From the NCBI GenBank assembly GCA_008360955.1, contig LUCM01001852.1, positions 84,230-148,229 on the forward strand: a DNA stretch of 64,000 nt. The letters are read 5' to 3'. The notes beneath the pieces are model-generated. The model ran no database searches. It saw only the letters and a list, made by a program, of their open reading frames with translations, and was not told the DNA's origin. Numbering within the stretch: position 1 is the stretch's first letter; each line of letters opens with the position of its first letter. The position numbers were made by a program, and so were the translations under genes. Positions 24,401-36,699 of the stretch are shown piece by piece. The stretch comes from Fasciolopsis buskii. Its lineage: Eukaryota; Platyhelminthes; Trematoda; Plagiorchiida; Fasciolidae.

Positions 24401-27400
24401 TGAGTATTGCTTCTCGTTCAATGATTTACTCATCCATTGTGTCCTTGTTGGGAAATGCATGAAATCAGATTGTAAAATCAGCGGCAGCAGTAGCATGTTA
24501 TTTGGAACGGAAAAAGACGAGTAAAATTAAGAAAAACAGAACGCAACAAAATAACAACAACATCAGAGTGGGTTTTCCACCATGGTTTCTCGAATTACGG
24601 ACAGGTTCAGGTGGATAGAACATTGGCGAGAGTGGACAAATCGCATGTCTATATTTTTGAGTAAATCCTGTCTATTAAACCTACCGTGATTCAATTGATA
24701 AATTTTTTCGTTTGTCATATATGAACTCGCTTTTCTGGAAGCTTACTTATCCTGGTTGGTAATGGAGACTAACGAACGAGAAATGCTGTTCATGACAAAT
24801 GTAAAACAATCTCAGGTTAACCTGAAGTTGCCTTTTTATCAATCAAAGATTGTGTCGTTTGCGGGGGTTTTGCTCGGTCGAGATCAAACGAAAGCGAACA
24901 TTTAAAATGGTTGATACAGTAAAAAGAAATATTCACAGAACAGTAGGGTAAGCGAAACTTGTTTGACTACACCTCTGAGAATCTTCACAACAGCAATTCA
25001 GATAGTTTCTTGTTCGAAACAATCAAAATATTTTGTCGCTTGGCGGTTCCTAATCACTTGCCGTCCACTATTCCCACATCAGACTCGTGCATCAGTTCAA
25101 ATCACAACGCACGAAAGCAGTCATTAATTTCAACACCTCTGTGCAGATCACATGAGGAGTCGTTGATCTCAACAGAGAAGCTGTTTCAAATTGGTCGTGT
25201 CAAACCGCGACGCAGACTACAGTATCTTCCTAGTCGCCCAGCTTCAATCAATTCTGTGACTTCGCCCAAAGCTCGATTTGTCATCGTGACCTGATTTCTC
25301 TACAAGCCAGAAACGATGCAACTCATACCCATCAACTTTGTTTCCCTCATACCGTACCAATATGATCTGCATGACTTTCGGTCAATACAAAACAGAATAG
25401 GAACATCCACTATCTTATAGTGCACACCAGCGATCGTAAATGAAATACTGAAACCAGTTGACTACTACACAAGAGTTCTAATCCTCCAAGTGGTGTCTAC
25501 AATGGGAAACAGGGTAACATTATCCAACGTGCTCAAAATGCTTACTGAACAATTCGCCGAGCCACCCTGATATTGATGCCGAAATACACAATTTTTTGGG
25601 GGGGGAAATCTATCAAATTAAGCATTACAAAAAAGAAAGGTGAACAATTTCATTCGTATGGTTTGCCTCACTTGGTGCGCATAACGTCAAAACTGGCCAG
25701 TGAATTCCTGCCAGCGATAGCTAAACTTTACGTTCATACACAAAACCTTATGAATTCCGTCGAAATGATGCTATATGTGTTCTTTTTTTTCTAAGCCACC
25801 CACGAGGACAGATGATGGTCAAGTGATAATGGACTTAAACGTCAGACCCAGAGCTCTCAATCAGTTTACCGTTCACTTGGCATCCAATAACCTGCTTCCA
25901 AAAATTCAGTTCATTTGTTATGCAATAAATGAGACTAGAGAAAGATCAATACTACTGTCATATGACATTAGAAGCGTGCGCCAAGACCACTAACCGCAAA
26001 CCAAGATGCACTCCATGCTTCTTTTGTTACGATACTGTTAGGATGATCTGCAACGTTTCCGATAATGCTATAATTTCAAGAACCAATATCACCTCCGCAC
26101 ACTCGATGAAATCCCAATTTAGAATCTCGCCATGAAACTGGGATGCGTGAAAGACCAACTGTGAAATTCCAGTGATGAACAAAGACGCTATAGCATGGAT
26201 ACGCTGAAGCTTAATAAAGTGTTCCGATCCAACTTAGATAGCTTGGACGCTAGGATGTCGAACGTATAATCGCTCGTCCCGGGTTCGCACCACAGTTCAT
26301 GAGCGATATACGTACGGTGCTGAGGACTTCTGATAAAGATGAAAGCATTCTACGGTGTCTCTATGAGTTCGATGTTGATACTAAATGGCCGATAATGTGA
26401 AGTAATGGTAGTAATCAGGTCAAACAATTTGTCAACCGACTAAACTCAGGAGTGGCTAATAAGAAAGATCGGCAAATAATTCTCAATGAAATGTCACACG
26501 TTGCCGGTTGCGTGAGAAGTCACACTGACGATGGATGATCATTATATGGGTTAGAAGACTTCAATAAACGGTACAGTTTTGTCAGAGTTTAGGAGAATCA
26601 TCACTGGTCAAGGGGATTCCCGGATGCACTGATAATTCCGTAAGCCTTACGCGTAAAACCGTATTAGTCATTTATCCAATGGGGGCAAAAAATGTCCCAG
26701 ATGAATTCAGTAAATGTAACATTTAGGGTTACCGTTACTGCCGGATGAACAAAAATATACCCGTTTTCACGCTGGTAATTTCTGAGAATTTATCTATCGC
26801 GGGGTACAAGGAGACGAGTTATTAAATTCTCAGTCTTAGGTTTCGTTAAGTTGATCTCCGTGGTTGCCTAGCAATATTGCCTGACCAGAAACAAATGAGT
26901 GGGAAAATTAATCATTAGGTGAAACATGAGAGGGTCATAGGTGAGGATAAAAAAACGCGTTAAATGGTCAATTCGTATCTCCAGCTCGTGAGTGCTTTCC
27001 GTAGAGCCCAATTTGAAAGTTTCAGTCATCAAAATTTCACTCCCATCAGCACCGGATCAATCACGTCCGCCATGGGCCCAAAAGAAAACTCGCAAAGAGA
27101 AGTCTAATGCCAAAAATATATGTAAATTGAAAATTTTGTTCCTGGGTTGAACTCGTTAGGCATGAATCAGCCTAACTAATATGGGCACGGATGACTCGAG
27201 TTTTCCATCGGCTTCCGAGGTCGGAAACAACTGGATTTCACGGTGTCCAAAACTGGTTGTAGATGACACCTCGTGGACGACAGTTATCGAAAAAAATACA
27301 ACAGGACGACCGACTACTCAATTTCAGTTTTGATTTCTTAAACCCATTAGCGTTACACCAACAGGTTCTGGCTTTGAGTGTTACCTCACGGCACCGAATG

Positions 27401-29014
27401 ATAGCAAAGAAAGAAAAAAATGGCAATAACATGAATCAGAAGAACTGCATAGATTAGGAAACATTACTGATTGCTTGATCTAACCATATTAACTAAATTG
27501 TCCCACCCGAATATGACGGGTCTCGTGGATCCCGACTCGGTAATTCAACACGATTAACTTTGGACTGTTCGCTACGCTAACCACGTCATGGGCTGATCGC
27601 CCTGGTCCATATTTGAACTAGAATGGAATACATTGAGAGAGTTGACCTGAGGGCACGTGTAACACGTATCCCGACCGTCTTAACCAATTCGAATTCAGAG
27701 ACACTTCCAACGATTAAGCTCCGTAAATCAATATACCACGAATTATTCAATGAAGTTAGATTTCGAGTTTTGAGAATAGAACTCAGCCAATCGAACAGAT
27801 CATGTAAATGAATAGATTAAATTGACTGACACACGTGACACTCATGCTCGCAGATCGATTCCTTTAGTGTACATCGTTCTCTGGGGAGGGAGAGGGGGGT
27901 GGGAAATAGTTAAAAAAAATGCATCAACGTGATTAGCCAATGCACCAGCCTATCGCCTCAAGTTGGTCGGGTTAGGTTGCCAGATCAGGGTCCACGACGT
28001 CCCCCAACGAGATTTTTGGAGACTTGGGGCAATATGGCCAAAAACAGAAATTCGAAATGTTTCTGCTTCTATTAAATTTTTGTTTTATGCTTCTCTGAGT
28101 TTCCTTTCATCATTTAAGGCAGAAAGATAGTAACCAAAAAAGAGGGCGTTGATTCAAAAGCAAATGATTGGAAAAAATGAGCTGAACTGAACTGAACTTT
28201 CACCATTGAGGCGGAAGAAAAAAATCGAATGACGCGAGTAAGATATCGGTCTTCAAACATCGACAGTCTTCATATATATTCCGTCCCCAACGGTCATGTT
28301 TCTGAGCTGTGGGGCAAGATAAACCTCCCAAGTGAAGTATAAACTCAACTTTTGATCGATGAACGAACGTCACACTGGCAGCAAAAATGTTTCAAATTGG
28401 TAAGTGTTACTTTGTTCAACTCTTTTCCTCAGAGAACAAAGGCCGAGCTTGGGCCAATCCAATCTTGTAACAGCATTTTACATTTGCAAAGCATCTCGAA
28501 TCTAACTGGACTATCCTTGAGACGATTCAGAAATATTCCTCGTTTTCAGTGATTCGTACTCATGGCATTACACCACTATATATATATATATATCTTGACA
28601 AAAAATTTTCAATATAGGAAGGATTGGATTAGTCAGATACAAATATGGGTGGTGTTACATACGTAACCTGAATACACAAGAATACGTTGTGTCAATTGTT
28701 TTGTTGTCTAGGGTTTGCACTGGGACGGAGGGTGGGCCAGGGGAATTGAAGCGCAACCACAAATTGTTTTTGAGAGCACAGTGGAGGATTGTGAAGACGG
28801 ATTACGATAGCTTCGGCAGTGCTCGAGAGGCGACACTTTGCCAACCTGGATTGTTGACCTTTGACCTTATACGAATCACTGAAAACGAGTATGTTCACCA
28901 AATTGTTTTTTCAATGATTCAGAAATACCTGCAACTTCACTGAGTCCTCAATCAGAAGCACATCAATCGCAAATTGTAGATCAGAAGATTTTCTGTCGCC
29001 ATGATTGTTAGTTC
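21421..29014. other. Right-to-left intron of 12.2 kb, left portion (about 7.6 kb)
   Basis: Stop-rich sequence with no gene recognised. The longest open stretch is 23168-23716 (+, 182 codons), Ser/Ile-rich, without a recognisable domain. A second is 24959-25294 (+, 111 codons), Ser-rich. A tRNA-like fragment with CCCGGGTTCGCACC occurs near 26280. A (TA)n tract lies near 28576-28595. Confidence 0.5.
23168..23716 (+). other. Unrecognised 182-codon open stretch in an intron
   Basis: The longest open stretch outside the exons and elements that I could not explain as a shadow of something else. It carries no domain I recognise, has many His and Cys residues, ends in a TAA, and lies antisense to the host gene. 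It may be a remnant of a mobile element or chance, since the local GC content is low but not extreme. Confidence 0.2.
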
Positions 29015-29570
29015 TAATTGTGAATGACATAGTGTTAATCACAGCGTTGTTGGTAGATGAAATGTGCCAACGTTTCGACTACCGTGGGTAGTCTTTCTAA
29101 AGACAAGTTTTACAATCAAATGACTGAGGGGATGTTCACCTGTCAACTGATGTTTAGTTGTCTGTGTGTGTGTGTGTGTCTAGGAATAAGTGATCCAGAC
29201 AGCCATCAGTATTCCGTATTCTGAAGCATATTGAACGTATGTTTACTGTACAGTTGTGAATACGTTGTCGTAGGAACGTACGCGAAACAACCAAGGTAGC
29301 TTTCACAGATTGAACTGAATTATCCGGAGGTCTAACAGCGAGAGTTTTGGAGACAACATTACACTGAAGACAACGTTGATTGAATGTGCGGTGCTCGATC
29401 CAGCTGGTAAGCTTCTTTCCCAGACAACAAAACATTAGTTAACAGGTGAACGTTCCCTCAGTCATTTGATTGTAAAACTTGTCTTGAGAAAGACTACCCA
29501 CGGTAGTCGAAACGTTAGCACATTACATTTACCAACAACACTGCTATTAACATGATATCATTCACAATTA
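29015..29570. mobile_element. Long foldback element with two 150-bp inverted arms
   Basis: Left arm 29015-29164 begins TAATTGTGAATGACATAGTG. Right arm 29421-29570 ends CATTCACAATTA. Read as reverse complement, the right arm follows the left one with about one difference in eight bases over the full 150 bp. The unique 256-bp middle starts with (TG)n and has no clear gene. Each arm includes a hairpin, GACTACC-(cac/gtg)-GGTAGTC, followed by GAAACGTT on one strand. No convincing target-site duplication is visible. The outer ends match the smaller element at 19951-20083. A non-autonomous DNA element or a tail-to-tail pair of terminal repeats from a larger element would both fit. Confidence 0.85.
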
Positions 29571-32500
29571 AAACCAATACATGGCGCATCGATTTTTCGA
29601 TGCACTTCTTACGTCATTTGGTCCTGAATGTTGACTCTGTTCCTCAGGATCATCGATTCTCGTACGTTTATCTCGTGATACACCCTTTACGCGGGCCGCA
29701 TCTATTAGATTTCCTGTTGGCTATCGGTATTTATACGGCAATCGCTTCGGTTGCTTGAAGCTATAGTATCGAGTGCGTAAAGGCATGGACACAGGAAGCA
29801 TGTGACCTCTCCACCGTCATATCGATCGAGCTCCCGGTACCACCAACGCACGCATACATAACCACAACTGTTATGCATGTGATCTCGCCCACTTATTTGT
29901 CGACCCTTGCTCTGTCTCGCCCGAGCCTTCTCTCTCTATCGGGCCAGCGACAGCGTCACTCGCGCCAGCGGTGCGACCTGATTTGGACTCTATTGCCCGT
30001 ACGCATCGTTTAAGTATGGGCTGCTAGAGTATGATAGCCACACACATATACACACGCACACACATGACAATGTTTCATCGCTGCATGTGCTCAGTGATTC
30101 AGGTTGATTGACTCCTCTACTGGAAACTTCGCTCTATTCTTCGACCAATTCCGTTTACTCTATTTGTGAACTTGACCCACAGACCATACGAATCAAGGTT
30201 TGTGCGGATTCCAACTTGTTATTAGTTGTTTTATGTCAGTAGTACCGCACTCCCATTTTGGAAGGATGAACGTTGGTGAAGTTGACTACAGAAAACATGC
30301 TGGAGTCACATTAACGTTGACAAGGTGAGTTCTTTCTGGTCCTAACGAAAGTGGGATAAATCACTACTACAACACTCTGAAAGCAGTCAATTAGTATGAG
30401 TTCCAAGCCCATCACCATTGTCACTCTATAACTGTTTTAAAGCTAAGCCTCGTCAACCATTGACAACAATGCCTTCGAGATGAATCACAAGGTGCCCATC
30501 TTGTCTGGGAAAGATCAAAATTGTGGGAGCCAGTAAATGGATGGGGAAGTCCACACGATGTGTATTGTCTTAGTTTAATTTTTCCTTCAGCAAACATGGT
30601 TCCAAGAGCTCTTGGTCTATGGTCAAATTCGTGATATACACGAAAATATACGAGTTTTGCAAAAAAAAAAAATGAATGCCATGGCTAATTTTTTTTTTCT
30701 GACGCTCATGTTGGAAATTGAAGTTTCAAAACTGCAAAATGTTGGCAAATTATTTTCACAACAACTGCGATTATTTGACCTCGATGAAACCTTCGACTGA
30801 TTTCACATGTGATTCCATCCAATCTCTAGAGTCGCGATCTCCCTCAAGAAACCAATCCTTTAGAAAAAATACCTGCATCGATCATTCATCTTCGGTGTGT
30901 GTCTAGAACCAACCCACTAACAACAAAAACTCCACACTGAAGCACCATTTGCAACTTACTGGGACAAACGTGGGTGACACAAAATTCAAGGTGTTCATAC
31001 CTCGTGGGAACAAAAGTAAAATATCATCAATGTCCCGATCCAGTCTGGGCTGATGACAAGTGGCAATCGTTTATCGCCCGGCTTTTCGTCACACCTGACC
31101 CAGTGAAACATGCGGTCCTATCCCACTCCAAGTTACAGAACCACGGTTGCTGGTTCCTTCCTTCGCTCCCGCGCAATGGGGCATTTATCAAAGTATTATT
31201 AAATATTAAATGTCAATTAATTAATTAATTATTCGGAAAAGCGGCGGAACAGCCTTTTTGATCAGTATGATTATCGATTCAAAACAAAATATTCTATGCC
31301 TACACGTAACCAAGTTTGTTCAGGTGGGCTTTCACATGGACGATTGAAGAAAATGATTTCTAATCCTATACCGCATCCTTCAGGATCTCCTACGATCCTT
31401 AGTAATTATTCAATCCTTGGCCGTTATTTAGGAAGTTAAAAGACAAGTAGTTAGCCGAGACGCTCTATTTTGACTGTCGGGGTGGCTAAAACTTTGTACC
31501 GCATGCTCAGATCTAAATATGATGCACCAGTTGTTACTAGCTTCACCACATTTTTTCTTCGATTCCTACAAAACCTAGCAGCTCGACAGATGAAATGAGG
31601 TGCACAAATTTCAAACATGACTGAAATGAACCGATCATTTCCTACCAATGTGCCTGAATGGTACAAATGCCAGTAACTTCATCGTGAAAGGGGAATTGAA
31701 AAAAGCAATTATGTGGTTAAACCAGTCAGTCTTTGATACTGATGATTGTTACGCGTCCTTTAGGCATACCTAATAATATACAAAATTGTCTAAACGTCTA
31801 AGTTCTGACATTCATTGAGAAAGATAAAGTGTTTAGTTGGTTGAAACCGCTTGTTATGCACACAGGTTCGATAAAAAAAGAACGCTGATATTTTCAATCG
31901 GATCTAGACTGAAAACTCGCTACTTCAAGTCTTGATGTACCAAAACAATGTTCACGCTATACTGATCGATAGAACAAAAGAGATTAGAACAAAAAAACAA
32001 CAGCGGCCGCGGAGGCGATGCTGCCTTCAAACATGAGATCGATAATGCCCCTCAGATAGCGACTGTTAAATTCATTTAGAAGACAAACGTTTAACGGCCA
32101 CTCAAGTCGATTTTTTAGGCTTGTGAAAACTAGTTGACAATTGTAGCTTTCCACAGAAGGTTCAAAGACTGACTTCACACCAAGTACCAGATGGACGAGG
32201 CAACCCAATTAACGAGGGAGACTGAAACACTGTCAAGATGCTTCACTATTTAAATTCGCCGCATATAATCAGCAGAAAAGAGGATTCTCAAAGGTAATGC
32301 TTATAGAGCATCCTGAAGAAGGCTAAATTTCAAGCGTACACAATTTCACTTTGCTGCCATGCTTTGGAGATGGCAGATGGTTAAACTGAAAAAGGTAAGG
32401 AGCCCTCTCGAAGATGACTATTTGAAGGCATGAGGTAGACAGAAATTTCATGATAGAACTACGGCAATCAAGAGGCATACTTGCCACATGTACCAATTCT

Positions 32501-33587
32501 GTATTTGATGCCGATTGCTCGATTAGAACGAATGACACTTGTACAATGAGTGAAGAGTATGACGAGGTAAATAGGGAATTCCGGACGTTTTATCATACAG
32601 ATTAATGTTTGATTCAACAATAAAAAACTATGGAGGCATTGTGTAACTGTCTCCTACTTAACAGAAATTATTAACAGTGCTTATAGGCGATGTCCGAAGT
32701 TGCATGCCAATCTCGGCCGAACGATTAGGCGACCCGGGAGGGCTCTGAACGGTTGATCGGACAGCAGCCAAACTCCGCATGATTGCTAGTAATGTGACTT
32801 GATATCTTGCAAAATGTCGTCCACCACTTAGAGGTCAACCATGGGATGAGCGAAATTACATCTTATTTAGAACTCAGTGATGTACACGAGCCATAAACCA
32901 TACGGTGTTGATGGATATGCACACCTGGTGATATCCAACGAGGGTGAAACAGATGTACAATGCTTCCGTAGTTTCTCAATGGCGAGCTGGATATCAATGC
33001 TGCATTGTTAAAAATTCAGAGATCGAAATTCGATGCTTGATTTGGATCTACTGTCAACTTCTTGCTTATTACTGTACGACCAGGAATTAGTCTTTTGGAA
33101 CCGCAGATACTAATAATAAAATCGACACCACTTTGTTTCGTCTCGTAATTTTAAACGAACAACCAAAAAAAACGTTTGTGTGGTTGCGATAAAGTTTACA
33201 ATCATCGTCACACCACTTATGCACACCAGTGAACTGACACCCTCAGCTTCCCCATTTAAGTTTCTCTTCTTATGCGCTTCAACTTTGTTTGGCGTTTTGT
33301 GCTAGATACATACTTTAGAATAATCGTTAAAGGACCAATACAATAACAATAATAATAATAATAATAATAACGTTCATTTTTACCCCCAGTGAGCGATGAA
33401 CTGAATTGCTATTTCTTTACTCGCCTCATTGTCAACGAACATGGCAACCTGCTGGTAGCCAACTATTCTCAGCTAATAGGTCAAACTTTGACATTTCAGT
33501 TTTTTTAATTGTTTAAGCAACGCACGTCTATGAAATACAATAGTAATTTGGCGATGTAACAATGTAATAGTTTTGTGAAAACCTTAC
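29571..33587. other. Right portion of the 12.2-kb intron (about 4 kb)
   Basis: No gene recognised. Holds A/T runs, an (AAT)n tract at 33348-33370, and a TTAATTAATTAATTAATT-like run near 31213. Confidence 0.5.
33348..33370. repeat. (AAT)n microsatellite
   Basis: About eight AAT units in a row, 220 bp downstream (minus sense) of the exon ending at 33588. Confidence 0.9.
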
Positions 33588-33823
33588 TAGTTGGATCGAA
33601 AACACTGCCCATTGAGCGAGACAACGATGGATCGTGAGTGGGCATTCCAGACAGTCGTCGAGTTGACATTGCTGCTGCCGAGGCCAAGAGGTCCTTTCCG
33701 TGCCGTTTCTTGAAAAGATGATGTTTCTTCTCCTTCTTATCTCCTTGTGTAGAGCCCATGCTAATCACGCTTCCGCTGTAGTTAAGAGAATCTGCCACAG
33801 AGCTAGCGCGTTTGTGCTTTGAG
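33588..33823 (-). CDS. Exon b of the C2/IPT gene: basic Ser/Lys-rich linker
   Basis: 236-nt exon between a CTTTCCTCAG acceptor (ending 33824) and a GTAAGG donor (33587-33582). It joins to the exon ending at 43759 by codon ag|c (Ser), giving LSISSSKHKRASSVADSLNY. It joins to the next exon by a|gt (Ser), giving GSVFDPTSEYSHEDQ. The chain has a lysine-rich core (DKKEKKHHLFKKRHGKD) flanked by Ser-rich turns (RRLSGMPTHDPSLSRSMGS) and repeated RRxS/RxxS-type sites. Such a basic cluster after a C2 domain could assist membrane contact or nuclear import (inference). No known domain. Confidence 0.8.
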
Positions 33824-34180
33824 CTGAGGAAAGCCAATGAAAACGACCATTAGTTTTCTAACAATGAACTTGAAAAACTAATGAAAAGTGAGAATTTGGT
33901 CTTCCTGAAAGCGATAGAAAGGTGCAAACACATAATAGGAGCAGAATCAAAAAACTGTACAAGGGTTTAGGAAATACTAATTGTCTGATAAAATCAGCAA
34001 AAGAATGAGCATGAGCTCTTGCCAGAACAGTATTATTGTCATTCTCCGAATACATTTTGTTCGAAAGTACGCTCCATGCATACGATAGATGCAAACGAAA
34101 TTTCCTGCACAATTTCTTAGCATTCGTCAATGTTTTATTTTGAATTGAATCCGGGCTTAAACACCTGTCGATAATTTTGT

Positions 34181-34314
34181 GGGTCCACTCCCTGTTCCCG
34201 TTGGATATTCACTCTTTTTATAGAAACGTGTAACTCTGGAGGAAAGGCAGCGGCCAGTGAGGCTTGCCTTGCTGTTTAACGCTGAACGATGATGATGATG
34301 ATGATGATGATGAT
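34181..34314 (+). mobile_element. Tail-only copy of an RTE-like LINE ending in (GAT)9
   Basis: The stretch from GGGTCCACTCCCTGTTCCCG through GGCAGCGGCCAGTGAGGC to (GAT)9 at 34288-34314 matches the reverse complement of 47912-47795. In the latter place it directly follows the end of a LINE pol on the minus strand. So this is the 3' untranslated end of that LINE family, strongly 5'-truncated, with its triplet-repeat tail. Confidence 0.85.
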
Positions 34315-36699
34315 GACGAGTACAGATCATGTGCCATGGGAATCATGGTGACGGATGAAAACAATGTGTAAGAAGGAGAAAAGAAACAAAACGGTTTGTT
34401 GAGTTCACAACACACGTTAGTCTTTCCAATCCCCATATCTACTTAGTCGGCTAACTATCGGTACCCGTGGTTCTTCTGTGGGCTGGATACCATCCGGCTA
34501 TTCAATCCAGAATGGAGTAGACTTAGGGGACCTTACCCGAGCATCTGACCAAATACTCTAACCCGCGAGCCAGCAAGACGATATGACAATAACGTAACCC
34601 ACTAGGGACCTGGCACTTGATTGCCCAGTTCAAGCGTCCATTGGGTAGGACAAGACATCCTGGGTGCCCAGTACACCTTTTGTCACAGATACCCGTGATC
34701 GTACAGTTTTGTGGTTTGCAAGTTGCCGTGATTTTTTTTAATCATGGCTTGACCAACTCCCTTAGACCAATCGCCAAAGACTCGTCAACTTGGTGGAGCA
34801 TTGGCCTTCGTCCTTGAAATTTAGTGGGAGCACGCCCATCGCGAGAAGACAACGCGTAAGACTTTCTCAGAAGATATCAGGTGAGACGACGGTCAAATAC
34901 AAGCGAATGACGATTGTTGTTATCATACTCATCATTGACAAATTGCTCCTTTTATACTTAGACGACGATTCATGGGCGAGGGCTCATGCTCTTTCGATGC
35001 TTAGAATCCCAGGAAAACGCGTATTTAAACATGTGAGATGTACGACATGAACAAGATATCTGCGATATTTGAATAACAAGTGGTTGGTCATTTTCTGATA
35101 GCTACCAACGTCTGTTTACCATGTGCGAACTGCAGCGCCTCAGTTTGAATATTCATCGTGGACTAACGAGTCACTCAATTTTCATGGACATCCAATTACT
35201 TCCCGTCTTGGTAGTTATTTTTGAGATTGGCGCAGTGCAACGACAATTAGGATACGGCTTGACACTCTCCACCATGCCGCGCCAAGTAATGAGGAGTAAT
35301 AGAGGTGAAAGACAAGTAGAAAAAGATTTATTGACTTATCGACTAGTTGAAGTTGCTATGAATGTTTTCATGTCAGCAAATACGGAGACTGGAAACATTT
35401 TCGCAGTTACTCGTTGATATTTTCCTACGATGCGCTGTACACATCAAACTTCAATCCAGGTTAATATTAATGGAATGGCTTAGTTCTTGGTAGGACAAAT
35501 GCGACAACAACAGATACGTTTGTCAATAATCTTATGAAAAACACTCAGATTTGTGCATAATTTTGTGCTACATATGAATGTTCGTATATATCCTTAGACA
35601 TTTTATAATCACTCGCAAGATTTTGTTTTACTTGATTTCAACAGACGAAAGTGATGCGTTCAACTTTAGTCACTAAATTCCGTCCACTTTCTAAATTTTT
35701 TCCCAACATTCAGGAGCACGTAAAAGAATTACTCCAAATCCTACATTGCACATTAAATCTCTGATGAATAATTTGATATCCATTTTAATGCGACGGGTGT
35801 ATATGACTACATGTTAGCCGACAAGAGAGTATCTCGTGGAACACAACCATGCCGGTAACACAAGTCACCCAATTCACCCGATTCTTCGTTTGTAGCAACA
35901 CAATTTGAGTTCAGCTATCTGTGTGACGACGGCCTACAACCAAATGGATTCAGGCATTGGCAGGCTTTGACGTAGACAGCTTAGGAAATGTAACAGTCAC
36001 GATTCTTTGGAACCATAATAACGTTCGCATTCTTTTGGTCCTACAGATACCGAACCATGCCACAAAAGTGCTCACGCATTTCAGGTACTAACATCTCCTA
36101 AGACAAAAACTGGGTATACAACCAAACAAGGAACAGTGCATTGGATTAGAACTCAAAATTTGTAAGCAAACCATGGACATGACATGCGAATGGATTCAAG
36201 TGGAATGGAAACAATCAGTTACCAGGATGCGAATTCCTATCACAAAAATCTGGGGAAATATCAAGCGCAACAAAACATGCATAGATTATCTTGCATAAAT
36301 AAAGCACAGAAAAAAACGACAGATAAGGGGACGGGTAATCATACTTGGAGACCAAAACCCAAAAAACAGCGCCCAGTATACCGAGGCAGCGCTTAGTTGA
36401 TGTCGTGTTTTGCCAAATTTATAAAACAATCTGCATCATCCCAACCTCAAGTATCAAAGAAAATAGTGCCTTGTTGGAGCTATCTTAAGTAGTGTCAGAA
36501 AGCATTGAAAAAGCCACATAAGAAGACCCGAATCCCTGGAACATCAACTAGAAGAGTGGAACCAAACGGTCAGTAATCCCAGCACAACAGGTCCTACACT
36601 GACTTCATTCAAATGGGAGTAGAACTGGGTAGTAAAATAATTATTAAAAGGGCATAAGTGAGTTTAATCCGTCGGTTTTGGTAGCGTTGATTAGCATTA
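34315..36699. other. Intron sequence, nothing recognised (about 2.4 kb)
   Basis: Part of the 9.9-kb intron 43758-33824. Open stretches (for example 34790-35050 + and 35121-35417 +) show no domain. Confidence 0.5.
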
